In this document: positions 12,801 to 22,173 of the stretch, in pieces | Position numbering within the stretch: the stretch's first letter is position 1 | Layout of the letters: every line of letters starts with the position of its first letter | NCBI GenBank assembly: GCA_001695595.3 | Contig: MBPM02000030.1 | Coordinates: forward strand, 248,001 to 312,000 | Source of the DNA: Plasmopara viticola | Taxonomy: Eukaryota > Oomycota > Peronosporomycetes > Peronosporales > Peronosporaceae | Length of the DNA stretch: 64,000 nucleotides | Direction of reading: 5' to 3' | The notes under the pieces: model-generated | Seen by the model: the letters and a program-made list of their open reading frames with translations, nothing else | Database searches by the model: none | Told to the model about the DNA's origin: nothing | Program-made: the position numbers and the translations under genes

Positions 12801-14350
12801 TCCATCGCATCGCAAAAATTTTCGCGACCATTCTCGGTAGAGTATTAATTAAGCCAGCTTCCATTTTGCCACACAAAGCTTACTGAGCTTAAATGCCCCG
12901 CGCATCCAATCATTTGTGACATAGGCCACCTAAGTGGCCATCTCTTCTTTGTATTGCAAAAGACTTTTTCTCCTCATATGAAGGGGCCTTGAACGATGAT
13001 CCACACTGAGCGTTACCCCCAAATTAATTTAAGTCTATGTAGACTGAGCCCTCGAGTAGAATTTTGCTCGTACAGCGGACGTCACGATGCATTCCATCTG
13101 TATGGCAGTAGAAAGAACTGCAAATGCAGCCACCCCATAAGACATATAGGAGCCAGCAAATTTTTTTTTTTGTCATGAAGTGCTATTTGCTCGTCCGATA
13201 GATGCGAGAAGGTGTTTTAATCTTTTCGAAATCTTTGCGAGGATTCAAGTAGTCAATCTTCCCGCGTGGTCGGTTGATCGATATAGTCTCACACATCGTT
13301 TCGCACAGAAGAGGCGCGCAGGAAGATGTATGATTTTCTGTAGAGCGACTGTTCGCTCAACGTGTGTAATTGATATCAATTTAACAATGGATCTTTTAAA
13401 TACACTATTTATTACTACCCTCAATTCGCCGATTTTGCTCTTTAATTTAGGCCGGTTTTTGGCACCACCAATATGTAAATACCGATGGAGCATCAATCTT
13501 ATGAAACTTCCTTATTACATAATGCTCGACTTTATGTTTTGGCTATTTATTGTGATTTGCACGTGGAAGGGCAGGCTCAAAGTTGTAATTAGTGACGGTC
13601 CGACGAAATAGACCAACATACCATATCAAATAATAATTTTTTCATTCTCAAGCCGAACTTCTTGGAGTTGACCCGGACAATTTGACCTAAGCACATATTC
13701 TGACCCGTATAGTTAAGTACAACTGGCTCTAGGATTCATCTACATCATTTTCGCATCAGTGTCAATATTTGTTTTGTTTTGTTTTGCTGCAGCAAAACAA
13801 GCTGCTAAAATATTTATATAGTATGAGTTTATTTTTACTATATATATAGTTTATTATAGAGGATTCGAACCCATATTGTAGTACAAAGTTTAGCGTTTGT
13901 CAAGTCCCATTTTTGCAATATTAGCACGCAGATCCATGCACGCATCGATTCTTTGATATAACTTTTCCAAACGGGAACTTGTCGACAAATAACCATCGAT
14001 TTTCAGCGGTGCAGTATGTGTTGCGCTAAAATCGCAACAATTTTAAAGTTGTTAGACGCTGACAAAGCGATCACTTTTTCATTTCCAAGAACCTCGATCG
14101 CAAAATCAGCACCAAAAATGGGGATACAAAGTTGTCAGAAGTGCTTTCGTGCTAAGGAACATGTTATAAAATTCGTGCAACTGACTTTGATGAGCGATCC
14201 CAGTAAGATGATCGGTAAAAAATCGTTTAGGTTGATGAGTTGAGATTATCAGGTATGGCTGAAGCTTGGCTTGCTTTATTTCTATTTCTAATGCTTTAAG
14301 TAAAGGTTTATTTCAATAAAATATTTTTTACAAGGAAGTTAAAAGCAGTA
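6875..14350. other. Long gene-poor AT-rich region
   Basis: About 7.5 kb without a gene I can name. Seen inside: loosely repeated blocks of about 100 bp near 7400-7640 (GTGCTCGTAAGGTACAGTGC-like); a minus-strand segment near 8639-8880 with AVYCAACLKKHFDYRKYESH, possibly a zinc-finger remnant; open frames at 10376-10702 (-), 12181-12564 (-) and 13180-13611 (+, GTG start only) without recognisable domains; and a perfect palindrome at 13779. A minus-strand open segment ending near 13898 (LEKLYQRIDACMDLRANIAK, then stop) could be a terminal exon relic. I see no RNA gene. Confidence 0.4.
13779..13800. repeat. 22-bp perfect palindrome
   Basis: TTGTTTTGCTG followed directly by CAGCAAAACAA, centred on CTGCAG. 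It sits at the end of a TTTTG run in AT-rich intergenic DNA. Confidence 0.7.
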
Positions 14351-15337
14351 TTACTTAGCTACTGAGCTTAGCGGATCTTCAGCAAATTCGCCAAGCCACC
14401 ATTGAACTTGGTTCTTCGGACGACAGTAGTTAGTGACCGCCGAAGGACCAACTTGGGTTCTGCACACGGGGCACTGGTAATGAAACAGTAGCCACTCGAA
14501 GACACACTCGCGATGGAAAGCATGCTTGCACTGCAAAACGATGGGAGAGGAATCGTCGTGACAATTTTGATTGGAAAGATCCAGATTGACATTTTCCAAA
14601 CATATCATGCATTGGTCCACATCGCCTGAAACATCGGAAGGCGCGCTTTGATCAAGTGATGATAGGTTCGGTGCCGTTGAGGACTTCTTCATGCCACACT
14701 GGTGTTCCAGCATTGAAAGATCGGTCGTGGTTGCAGACTTCTTGATGCCCGACTGGTTGTTGTCGACATATACTTGTAAAAGAGAACGCTTGTCATCATC
14801 ATGTTTGACACCAAGAAAGTTGAAAAGATTAGGAGGGAGGTTTTGACGAGCGTGAAAGCACTTCATTGCACTTCCAGGAAGCAGTACGCAGCGCAATAAA
14901 TGCACCAGAACATTCTCCAACTTTGTTTTGCGGTGGTTCACAGTTGCCTGCCATGTCGACATGATTCCTGGGCACTTTTTGGGAAAGAAGGCCGTGAGGA
15001 CATCGCGAATGGCTTGGCATGAGCCACAACAATCCTCTGCTTCGCACGTCCATAGCTTCTCTACCTTGTTTCGAAAGTCAAGAAACTCCGAATAGCGGTA
15101 GGTGACGCCCCACGTGTTCTTGGTAGTCACACTCGAGACGGTGCAATTGTACACGGCGTAGTCGTCTTTTTTAGCAGCTGACGACACGCTCACTCGCAGC
15201 GGCAACTCTTGACGGACGCAGTCCGCCAGCGCCTTGATCGTGTAATTCTTGCAATTGCCGCGCTTCTCAATCTCCACAATCTGCGGATCTTGGTGCTGAC
15301 CCGCGTAATTTGGTTCGGGGACAAAGTACCCATTCAT
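14351..15337 (-). CDS. PX domain and RING-H2 finger protein
   Basis: A 328-residue protein. The N-terminal half (about 45-180) fits a PX phosphoinositide-binding domain: an RYSEF motif at 81-85 where PX domains have R-(Y/F)-S-(E/D)-F, a short FFPKK loop at 117-121, and an R-x2-KLENVLVHLL helix at 136-148. The C-terminal part is a RING-H2 finger: C243-x2-C246, then C270-x-H272-x2-H275-x2-C278, then C289-x2-C292, the pattern of E3 ubiquitin ligases. Between them lies a tandem repeat of about 18 residues (197-231; GIKKSATTTDLSML and GMKKSSTAPNLSSL). It probably acts on endosomal or other phosphoinositide-bearing membranes, attaching ubiquitin; this is inferred from the domains. The ATG at 15335-15337 lies 65 bp from a perfect initiator element. 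Confidence 0.85.
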   Translation of the reverse strand: MNGYFVPEPNYAGQHQDPQIVEIEKRGNCKNYTIKALADCVRQELPLRVSVSSAAKKDDYAVYNCTVSSVTTKNTWGVTYRYSEFLDFRNKVEKLWTCEAEDCCGSCQAIRDVLTAFFPKKCPGIMSTWQATVNHRKTKLENVLVHLLRCVLLPGSAMKCFHARQNLPPNLFNFLGVKHDDDKRSLLQVYVDNNQSGIKKSATTTDLSMLEHQCGMKKSSTAPNLSSLDQSAPSDVSGDVDQCMICLENVNLDLSNQNCHDDSSPIVLQCKHAFHRECVFEWLLFHYQCPVCRTQVGPSAVTNYCRPKNQVQWWLGEFAEDPLSSVAK

Positions 15338-15401
15338 GGTTGCACAAATCGAATAAAACGCCTTGCGGTTTTGATGGCGGTCGGAGTTACCCTTGAATGG
15401 T

Positions 15402-15415
15402 AAATTGTAAAATGA
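15402..15415 (-). promoter_or_regulatory. Oomycete initiator plus flanking element for the PX-RING gene
   Basis: On the minus strand TCATTTTACAATTT, a 14/14 match to TCATTYYNCAWTTT, preceded by GGT. It lies 65 bp upstream of the ATG, the usual distance for an oomycete transcription start. Confidence 0.75.
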
Positions 15416-16452
15416 ACCATGGAATCAAGCTGCTCGCACTCGTGTCCCATGTTTTTCACACACACTCCACCCCTACCTAAATCTCTGTTTTGGCTGTTGA
15501 TACGACGAATGCTGGGCGTCACATGAGACAGTCAAGGCTGGCATACCACATGTGACAGTCACGTGCGTCGTGCTTCTTTTTACGCAAGACACGATGATTG
15601 GTGGAGAAGTGCGCGTCACCCGCAGAGTTGGATGGGTTATGCACGCCACGGATTTTCACCGCTTTTGTGACGTCAGCTTGGATTGGGTGGCTAGCACGCG
15701 TCATGCGAGCGGCAAAGAGACATCTTTGGGGAACGCAATGGCACCAATGCTTCCGCAGTGATCGGTTGATTTGAAGCATTGTTGCTAGCGGAGCCTCATC
15801 TCTTGCGATGATGCAGCGAAGCAAAGTCGTCGAAACTCGTGGCTGCCGGTGATAAGTGTTCTAATCATTTCGGATCATTTTGGAACTTGCCCCCACTATG
15901 CTCGTATGCTGCTCGTTACTGAGATATCCAAAAAAAGTCGGTTTCATTCCCTTGTATACGTATAGAGGCTCGCATCGAAGGATAAACAAAGAACTATACT
16001 GATCTAGAAGATCAAGGGAGAATTTGCGTCAGGCCGCTCGTCAATTCATTGGGTGCCTTGCCTTGCGTACCAGAATCATCGCATGCGTCTTGCGTACCAA
16101 GCTCGAGCACACGTGTCTTGCGTGCCAAGCGTGATTTGCGTACCAAGGCTTGGCGACACAGTAGGAACGCATTAACCAGGCTTTCAGACTATTTGCAACT
16201 ATATACGTAGACACGACCGTCATTTACCGCAGTGGACTGCATTACAGAAATGTATACTGCAAACTCTTTATTCTTCTTCTTCTATCGACAAATTTACGCA
16301 TCAACCCGACACAGTGGATACTCTACGCATGTCTCGTGAGTATTCGCCCTTCGCCCTCGTGCGCCTTTCGTCCGTCGTCGCCTTTACTTGTAGTGGATAG
16401 CGCGTGCGTTGTCTATGTGCCATTGTGTTGACCACTCAATCGTGCAGTCAAG
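15416..16452. other. Intergenic, PX-RING promoter to NMT 3' end
   Basis: Relatively GC-rich spacer. It holds GTGACAGTCAC and GTGACGTCAG palindromes near 15554 and 15667 and four copies of a CTTGCGTACCAA-like motif at 16062-16146. Open frames on both strands at 15519-15824 are mutual shadows without domains. No gene supported. Confidence 0.4.
16062..16146. repeat. Four copies of a 12-bp motif
   Basis: CTTGCGTACCA(A/G) begins at about 16062 and 16089, with a CTTGCGTGCCAA variant at 16117 and ATTTGCGTACCAA at 16134. Spacing is about 27, 28 and 17 bp. It lies 300 bp beyond the NMT stop codon. Its meaning is unknown. Confidence 0.6.
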
Positions 16453-17766
16453 CTAGCACAAGACAATGCCGACTTTAGTGCCTTCCATTCGGGGGCAACG
16501 CCAATTGTACAAGTAGTACATGAGATCACCGTCTCCTGGGCCAAACTTAAGCTCCTTGAGAAACTCCATGTTGTCCATGAGACTGAGCGCGTTAAAGACG
16601 TCAAAGCCCTCGTTTTTGGCCATGACCAGCGTGTCGTGCAAGAGATTCGTGAGCGACACCGTCGTGGCCACGTTGTAAAACGAGTAAGCAGCGTGCAGTT
16701 TGTTGTGCTTATCGTGGCCAATGACAGTCGATGGGAGGTGATAAAAGCTCGTAAAGTCTGTAATTTTGTGGGTCTCAGGGTTCTCCACCACATACGCACT
16801 AATCACACCGTCACGAGGCAGCATCCAGTGGGCCACATCTTGTTGGTCGTAATGCTGCACAAGATCAAACTTTGCCAGGTATGTCTTAAGCAGCGTCGTG
16901 ACCTGCTCCACATCTTTCTTGAGCATAGGTCGAAATCCTAATACTGACGGGGTCCCCGGTAGCTTATACATCTTAATAGTGCGCGTCATGGTCATCCTGG
17001 GTGCCAATCGAGAAAAGCCCACTTCAATGAGTTTCTTGGGGTTGAGCGAGCGGTGAAAATAGCGACACTGCGCCACGGGCATGGGCAGTACCACTCCAGC
17101 CGTATACACGGCTTGCCATACATTTTGAAGATTCACACGACGTGTGATTTCCTTAATCAAAACCGGTGCAAGCCTCTTGGTACGCAACTTTTTGTGGACA
17201 CATAAGAAATTAATTTCGGCCATTGCCATCGTCTCCTGATACACCCGCGTCTTCACAGGAATGCCACTGATAAACGCCATGAGTTTAGTGGTCTTTTCGT
17301 TGCGCACTCCCACGTGCCAGTCTTTGTTAAAACCCGGAGGGGTAAGCGCCCACATCAAAAAGTCGATAGAGTAGTCGAATCGAAACATATTGTCGTCGTC
17401 CTCGACGTAATTATGCGTAAGCAAATCGTAGACCTCCTGAGCCTCGTCCTGCTTAGTCAGATCGACTACGCTCCATGAAAAACCAACTGGCATGTTATAA
17501 GGCTCTTGACGCACATCGCTGACAACTTTCGGTGGGTCAATTGCCCCGTGCTCACGCGGAAACTCGTCTAAGGCAGGCACAGGCTGCGTTTTCCAAAACT
17601 TAAAATCTTTCTGCGCCGCGATAGCGTTGCGATCCGAAACCGCAGGCTGTGCTGTGGCCAAGTTAAGCTGCTTAAGTACCTCTAAAAATTCCTCCTGCTC
17701 TTCGACTGTTACCAGTTCGAGCTCGTCGTCCGGCTTAGCCCCCGCAGGCGGGGGAGATTTGCTCAT
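16453..17766 (-). CDS. NMT: Glycylpeptide N-tetradecanoyltransferase (N-myristoyltransferase)
   Basis: A 437-residue intronless gene. It transfers myristate from myristoyl-CoA to N-terminal glycines of target proteins in the cytosol and at membranes. Both family signatures are present: EINFLCVHK at 184-192 and KFGPGDG at 407-413. The myristoyl-CoA-binding N-terminal half starts with KFWKTQPVP (56-64) and RFDYSIDFLMWALTPPG (129-145). The chain ends YNWRCPRMEGTKVGIVLC; in this family the C-terminal carboxylate is the catalytic base, so an intact end matters, and here it is intact, although the last residue is Cys rather than the usual Leu or Gln. Length matches the family core, with a short acidic N-terminal extension. 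Start is the ATG at 17764-17766. A degenerate second copy lies head to head 79 bp away. Confidence 0.97.
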   Translation of the reverse strand: MSKSPPPAGAKPDDELELVTVEEQEEFLEVLKQLNLATAQPAVSDRNAIAAQKDFKFWKTQPVPALDEFPREHGAIDPPKVVSDVRQEPYNMPVGFSWSVVDLTKQDEAQEVYDLLTHNYVEDDDNMFRFDYSIDFLMWALTPPGFNKDWHVGVRNEKTTKLMAFISGIPVKTRVYQETMAMAEINFLCVHKKLRTKRLAPVLIKEITRRVNLQNVWQAVYTAGVVLPMPVAQCRYFHRSLNPKKLIEVGFSRLAPRMTMTRTIKMYKLPGTPSVLGFRPMLKKDVEQVTTLLKTYLAKFDLVQHYDQQDVAHWMLPRDGVISAYVVENPETHKITDFTSFYHLPSTVIGHDKHNKLHAAYSFYNVATTVSLTNLLHDTLVMAKNEGFDVFNALSLMDNMEFLKELKFGPGDGDLMYYLYNWRCPRMEGTKVGIVLC

Positions 17767-17845
17767 ACTTTAACGTGTGGAAATCTCTTTTTTGTAATTT
17801 ATGGATCCTTTTCACGATATTTGCGTCGAATTGTTCAACTAATGA

Positions 17846-18890
17846 ATGTCAAAGCACGAACAGACATTTTACGTTTTACTTAGCTGCTGCTCAACAGCAG
17901 GAGGAATGGAACAAAGGACGCTCTTTGGAAAACACAGCATGTACCCGCATTGCAAGTTGCAGCTTTATAAAGATACTGAGTCTTCTCATAGACCCATCGA
18001 CGTGCCACAGAAGCCACCAGACTTAGTACAACAAGAGCCGAGCCACATGCCTGCGGGCTTTGCGTGATTCGACATCGACGTAATGAGTCCCTCACAAGCG
18101 AACAAAGTCTTTGAGTTTTTGACTTTGAATTATGTCGAAGGTGTGGATAGCAACCTTTCGCTTCGACTACCCCGTTGGCGTTTTGCAAGAGGCTTCAACA
18201 CCTCCAGGCTACTACAAAGACTGGCACGGTGGCGTCCGCAGCACACACAATAATAAGCTTACGGCCATAAGCTCGGGCTTCTTGGTCCGGCTTCCGGCTT
18301 ACACGGAGATCCTTAACATGGCCGAAACCATTTTTTGTGTGTACACAAGCGACTAAGAGACCGACAATTAGAGCACGGGCCTATTTAGGGAATTACACGA
18401 AGAGTGATTCTCGCTGACATTTGGTAGGCCGTGTATACAGAGGGAGTGATACTGCCCATGTCTATGGCGCAGTGTTGGTAGTTCCATCGGTCTTTGAACC
18501 CGAAGAGACTGGTTGAAGTGGGCTTTTGCCGCTTCTGGTAAGCAATACATTGGCACAGACGATCAAGGGTTTGCAGCTGCCAGCGTACACATCATCGCCG
18601 GGTTCCGGGCAATGATGCACATAGATGTATCGAATGTTTTAGAGTTGCTGAAAGAGTGTTTGACTAAGTTTTATCGTATGGCTGACTTAAGTGAAGAGCC
18701 GCGTGCTGGAGTCACAAATGCCTTCTAGGCATCACGTACGTGCGTAGTTTGAACCACCTCCCATTGACAGTCATTGTAAAGTCTAGTAAAATTGCACAGT
18801 TGATGCAAGATGCGCTGGTTGTGGCCAAGTTGGACGTGTTAACTTTATGCCCTACTACTTTTTCAAAACCTACAATATATATTCGTCGTA
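17846..18890 (+). pseudogene. Decayed N-myristoyltransferase, inverted second copy
   Basis: Successive plus-strand fragments match the intact neighbour in order: the start MSK at 17846; LWKTQHVPAL near 17920; QEPSHMPAGF then a stop near 18065; FLTLNYVEGVDSN near 18115; FRFDYPVGVLQEASTPPGYY from 18148 in another frame; NMAETIFCVYTSD then a stop near 18356; AVYTEGVILPMSMAQCW then a stop near 18476; FHRSLNPKRLVEVGF; AGFRAMMHIDVSNVLELL near 18600; a HLPLTVI segment near 18758; and QDALVVAKLDVL near 18810. Roughly residues 1-390 are covered; the C-terminal catalytic end is absent. Multiple stops and frameshifts make it a pseudogene. Divergence is substantial, so the duplication is old. The arrangement is head to head with the functional gene. 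Confidence 0.9.
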
Positions 18891-18988
18891 ATTGAAACCG
18901 TAAAATACAGCCAAAATTGCAGCTGGTTCGACCCTCGTTTGTCGACTATTGAATCATCAAGCCGCTTTATCACCAGTCATTTTGTATG

Positions 18989-19340
18989 CTACATCCAGTA
19001 TTTGTATTGTATTGTATTACGTTATCGCGTTGCCAAGTTATGCACGTGCTAGGCTCAGTCTGGCTAGTCCACGGCATAGAGTGGTGTCCGCATACGTCGA
19101 GTCTCGTTCGGCGGGCAGTGCAGCCAGCACCGAGGTCGTGAGGGTCTTCCATTATTTTGCTTAGCTCTGACTTGGTAAGAGCCCAGGTGGCGCTCGGTGC
19201 TGGAGACCATCGCGTCGAAGGTGAGACTCGTTAGAGACCTGCAGATGCCCGAGAGCACCTGCCCGAAGCGCGCGAGCATTTAGCCCCCGCGCTTGGAAGG
19301 AGGGCGTCACCTCAACCTTTTCCGAAAACTACATCCAGTA
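18989..19340 (-). mobile_element. SINE-like retroposon, copy A, with 12-bp target duplication
   Basis: A ~328-bp element (19001-19328) on the minus strand, flanked by CTACATCCAGTA at 18989-19000 and 19329-19340. Its 3' end, at the low-coordinate side, carries an (AATAC)n tail, seen here as TTTGTATTGTATTGTATTAC. The head contains GGTTGAGGTGACGCCCTCCT. A simple-repeat tail plus flanking duplications is the mark of target-primed reverse transcription. There is no coding capacity. A second copy in the opposite orientation lies at 21016-21347. I could not place its head in a known RNA polymerase III family. Confidence 0.8.
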
Positions 19341-19515
19341 CACCATTATTTTACTGTGTAAATCCTGCACTTTGTTCTTTAGTGCAATGAAGAGTAGTAG
19401 AATTTAATTGAACAATGTCTCGATTACATTTAACATTGCAAGTAACATGTAGCCGAAAGGCTCTCACAAAACGACCTAAGCGAATGGTTAGAGAATTAAA
19501 AAGTAGCAAAAAGAC

Positions 19516-20484
19516 TTAGTTTGAGATCGAACCAGAACGCTTAATACGCAATCGCGAACCAACTTCCTTGTTCATAGCCCGATACGCTGGAATAGTGTCT
19601 GCACGCTCGCAATAAGCGTTCGGTGGCAGGACATAAGCAAAACAGCGCACCAGATCCTCAGGGTCGTAATTCTCCTTCGAAAGCGACAGTGAAGCTGCAA
19701 GCTCCTGTTTACTAGTAGCCTTCTCTCTCACATTTGGAGGTAATGCCTCTTTTCCGCGGAACTGACGACGCACGAGATGGGGCACCAAGTCGGCCTTGAT
19801 ACTCGCAATGTACTTTTTCTCCTGTAGTAACTCGAGCACCCAATGCGAAAAGAAGTAAAAATGGCCGTCGTATTGATCCGTGTGCAGTACAAAGCTGCTG
19901 CGACGCTTGAGAAGATTTTTCGCGATGTACAGGTCTTCGTTCATATGCACGGCCTGTGAGACCATCACAACTCGGTTTTCCTCATTTCGCTGGCCCTCAA
20001 CGAGCGCAATACAGTCTGTCATGTCCTTGTCACGACGCGGTTTTTCTCCTTTGGTCTTACGGACGGGTGCCTCCTGGCGCAGCAGCATAGTGACGCTGGC
20101 GTCATTAATGCGATGGAAATCTGCCATATTGTGTAGCACCACGTCCGTGATTAGATCGCCAGCTAACACAACAAAGTCATGCTTGATCTTATCGGCTACT
20201 TCCCTTAGTGCATCAGCCGTCTCTGTGTTGTCAGTAACTTCGCAGAGATCCACGTGGATTTTACCGTCAAACTCGCGGGTTACGTAGTCTTGAATGGGGG
20301 GCAGCAAGTCAGGGACCGTTAGCACTAGCACTTCGGTAAAGCCCGACGTCTCCAGCAAATTCAGCTGATACCAAAGAAGCGGTTTTCCATTTGCTGGAAG
20401 TAGGACCTTGGGCGTTTCCTCGGTCAAAGGATACAGTCGGATGCCGCGACCGCCAGCCAAGATGATGGCTTGGAATTCGGGCAT
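19516..20484 (-). CDS. EIF2B3: Translation initiation factor eIF2B subunit gamma, lacking the C-terminal beta-helix
   Basis: A 322-residue protein. eIF2B is the guanine nucleotide exchange factor for eIF2; gamma pairs with epsilon in the exchange subcomplex. The N-terminal nucleotidyltransferase-like domain is clear: LAGGRGIRLYPLTEETPK at about 9-26, KPLLWYQLNLLE, and DFVVLAGDLITDVVLH near 103-118, all at the positions seen in animal gamma subunits. Human gamma is 452 residues, and its last ~150 form a left-handed beta-helix; here the chain stops at IKRSGSISN, just where that domain should begin. The next 170 bp downstream hold no continuation before retroposon copy A. I chose the ATG at 20482-20484 (MPEFQAIIL); an upstream TTG is not a likely start. 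Either the lineage has a short form or the gene is truncated. Confidence 0.85.
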   Translation of the reverse strand: MPEFQAIILAGGRGIRLYPLTEETPKVLLPANGKPLLWYQLNLLETSGFTEVLVLTVPDLLPPIQDYVTREFDGKIHVDLCEVTDNTETADALREVADKIKHDFVVLAGDLITDVVLHNMADFHRINDASVTMLLRQEAPVRKTKGEKPRRDKDMTDCIALVEGQRNEENRVVMVSQAVHMNEDLYIAKNLLKRRSSFVLHTDQYDGHFYFFSHWVLELLQEKKYIASIKADLVPHLVRRQFRGKEALPPNVREKATSKQELAASLSLSKENYDPEDLVRCFAYVLPPNAYCERADTIPAYRAMNKEVGSRLRIKRSGSISN

Positions 20485-20986
20485 GGCTGTATTGCAATTG
20501 GAGGACAACGAGAAAAAGTTGCGGTAAGTTTATGTTGCGAAAGCGATATTAAGTTGCTGACATACAGCTCGAGGTGTATAATTGCCGTTTGAAGTCAAGA
20601 AAGCGCTTTCCTGCTGGGTGACGAAATAGTTGTAGATGCGTTGCTACCCGAAGTTGCAGCAGTGAGTCGAATTTGCTGGGTTTTGGTCCATGTTTCTATT
20701 AAGGATCCCATAATACTTAGTGCTAGCTCGACCCAGAGCTTAAATAAATTGCAATCGACATGCACATATGTGACCTCTATGATCTATTGTATCGATGCGG
20801 TGTAGCGAGCTGACACCAAAGCGGTACAGTGTTGATTCTCACCTCTGAACCATCAATGTACGCCTTGCTTGTTATTGCTATTGGGGATAAGCAATTTTGT
20901 ATCATTATCGAATGCAGTTCCCAATAGTGACAAATACAGCAATATTATCAGAGCAGTAGTATGTAGAGCCAATTTGCAATGACACT
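20485..20986. other. Spacer upstream of eIF2B gamma
   Basis: Holds the promoter side of the minus-strand eIF2B gamma gene. No initiator match or gene was found in it. Confidence 0.4.
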
Positions 20987-21376
20987 TGTAATATATGTAT
21001 TATCATTGGTCGGACAGCTTGGAAGAGGTTGGGGTGACGCCCTCCTTCCAAGCGCGGGGGCTAAATGCTCGCGCGCTTCGGGCAGGTGCTCTCGGGCATC
21101 TGCAGGTCTCAAACGAGTCTCACCCTCGACGCGACGGTCCCCAGCACTAGGGCGCCACCTGGGCTCTTACCAAGTCAGAAATACACAAAATAATGGAAGA
21201 CCCTCACGGCCTCGGTGCTGGCTGCACTGCCCGCCGAACGAGACTCGACGTATGCGGACACCACTCTATGCCGTGGACTAGCCATAGAGCCTAGCTCGTG
21301 CATAACTTGGCAACGCGATAACGTAATACAATACAATACAATACTAATGTAATATTTGTATTATCATTGGTCGGAC
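20987..21376 (+). mobile_element. SINE-like retroposon, copy B, with 29-bp target duplication
   Basis: A ~332-bp element (21016-21347) on the plus strand, starting AGCTTGGAAGAGGTTGGGG and ending in an (AATAC)n tail near 21322-21347. Its flanking direct repeats, 20987-21015 and 21348-21376, are 29 bp long and differ at one base; they begin TGTAATAT and end CATTGGTCGGAC. It is the inverse of copy A over its whole length, with scattered substitutions. The near-perfect target duplication suggests this insertion is comparatively young. Confidence 0.85.
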
Positions 21377-22173
21377 GTAAAGAAATGTAAATTGTGGACT
21401 CAACTTTTTATGTTAGCAATCCAAACTCGCACTGTTGTGTTGTAATGTACAATGCCAATGCAGTACCTTCGACCTCAAGGCATCTGCCTTTTGAAAGTTT
21501 AATGTGTCGGAACCAAAGATGTCTACGAAGTCGTAGAGATAAAGCAGTCGAGCGAAGCTGAGAGTTATGTCTCAAGCTTGTCAGAAAACGAGGACGGTCA
21601 TGACGATGACAAAGAAAAAGAAAAAGCTATCAATCGCAGTAGCTTGAAGCACAAATGGAGCGATCGGTGTTAGACTGACTGGAAACGGGTGCGAAGGAAC
21701 TTAAGTTATTTCGCAAAGGTGGACAAAATGATTTTTTTGGCAGCTTAAAAGCACCAAATCAAAAGAAGATGCAGATATTTTTCCTTCAATTGTCGTCAAT
21801 ACTACCAGATTTAGGAGTAGTAAACGAGCTTCGATGTTGAAGCTAGTAAGACGCGTCCGAGCAATCAGTGAAATTCAAGCTTAGAAAAATCCAATTGAAG
21901 GCGTTAATTAAAATGAGGTATGGGCGGTCCATGACGACTCTTGTCTGTGCCATATTGGATGTAAGAGCCAGCTATGTAAAAGGGAATACATGTTCTGTTT
22001 TTCAATAACTATATGTACTTCGTTAGACATCTGCAAAAGTGCCTGGCCACGCGCGACTTGGACGATCTGGGTTAGACACTCGATCTAATTTGTTGCAAGT
22101 AGTAATGTCAGTTGCGAAGAAAGGGGTCTCGGTCTATAAGCAGCATAATATGTGGCAGTTAGCATATCAAACT
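21377..22173. other. Intergenic with an acidic coding relic
   Basis: A plus-strand open segment at about 21502-21672 reads VYEVVEIKQSSEAESYVSSL and then an acidic, lysine-rich run to a stop, with a second fragment near 21750-21880 (KSTKSKEDADIFPSIVVNTT). There is no start codon. Probably a decayed gene of unknown type. Confidence 0.35.

Noticed and set aside
13180..13611. 143-codon plus-strand frame
   Set aside because: Only a GTG start, AT-driven composition in its second half, no domain; not called a gene.
13840..13935. GGGTTCGAATCC on the minus strand, like a tRNA T-loop
   Set aside because: The T-stem has a mismatch and a G-T pair, and no acceptor or D-arm pairs at the right distance; not a tRNA.
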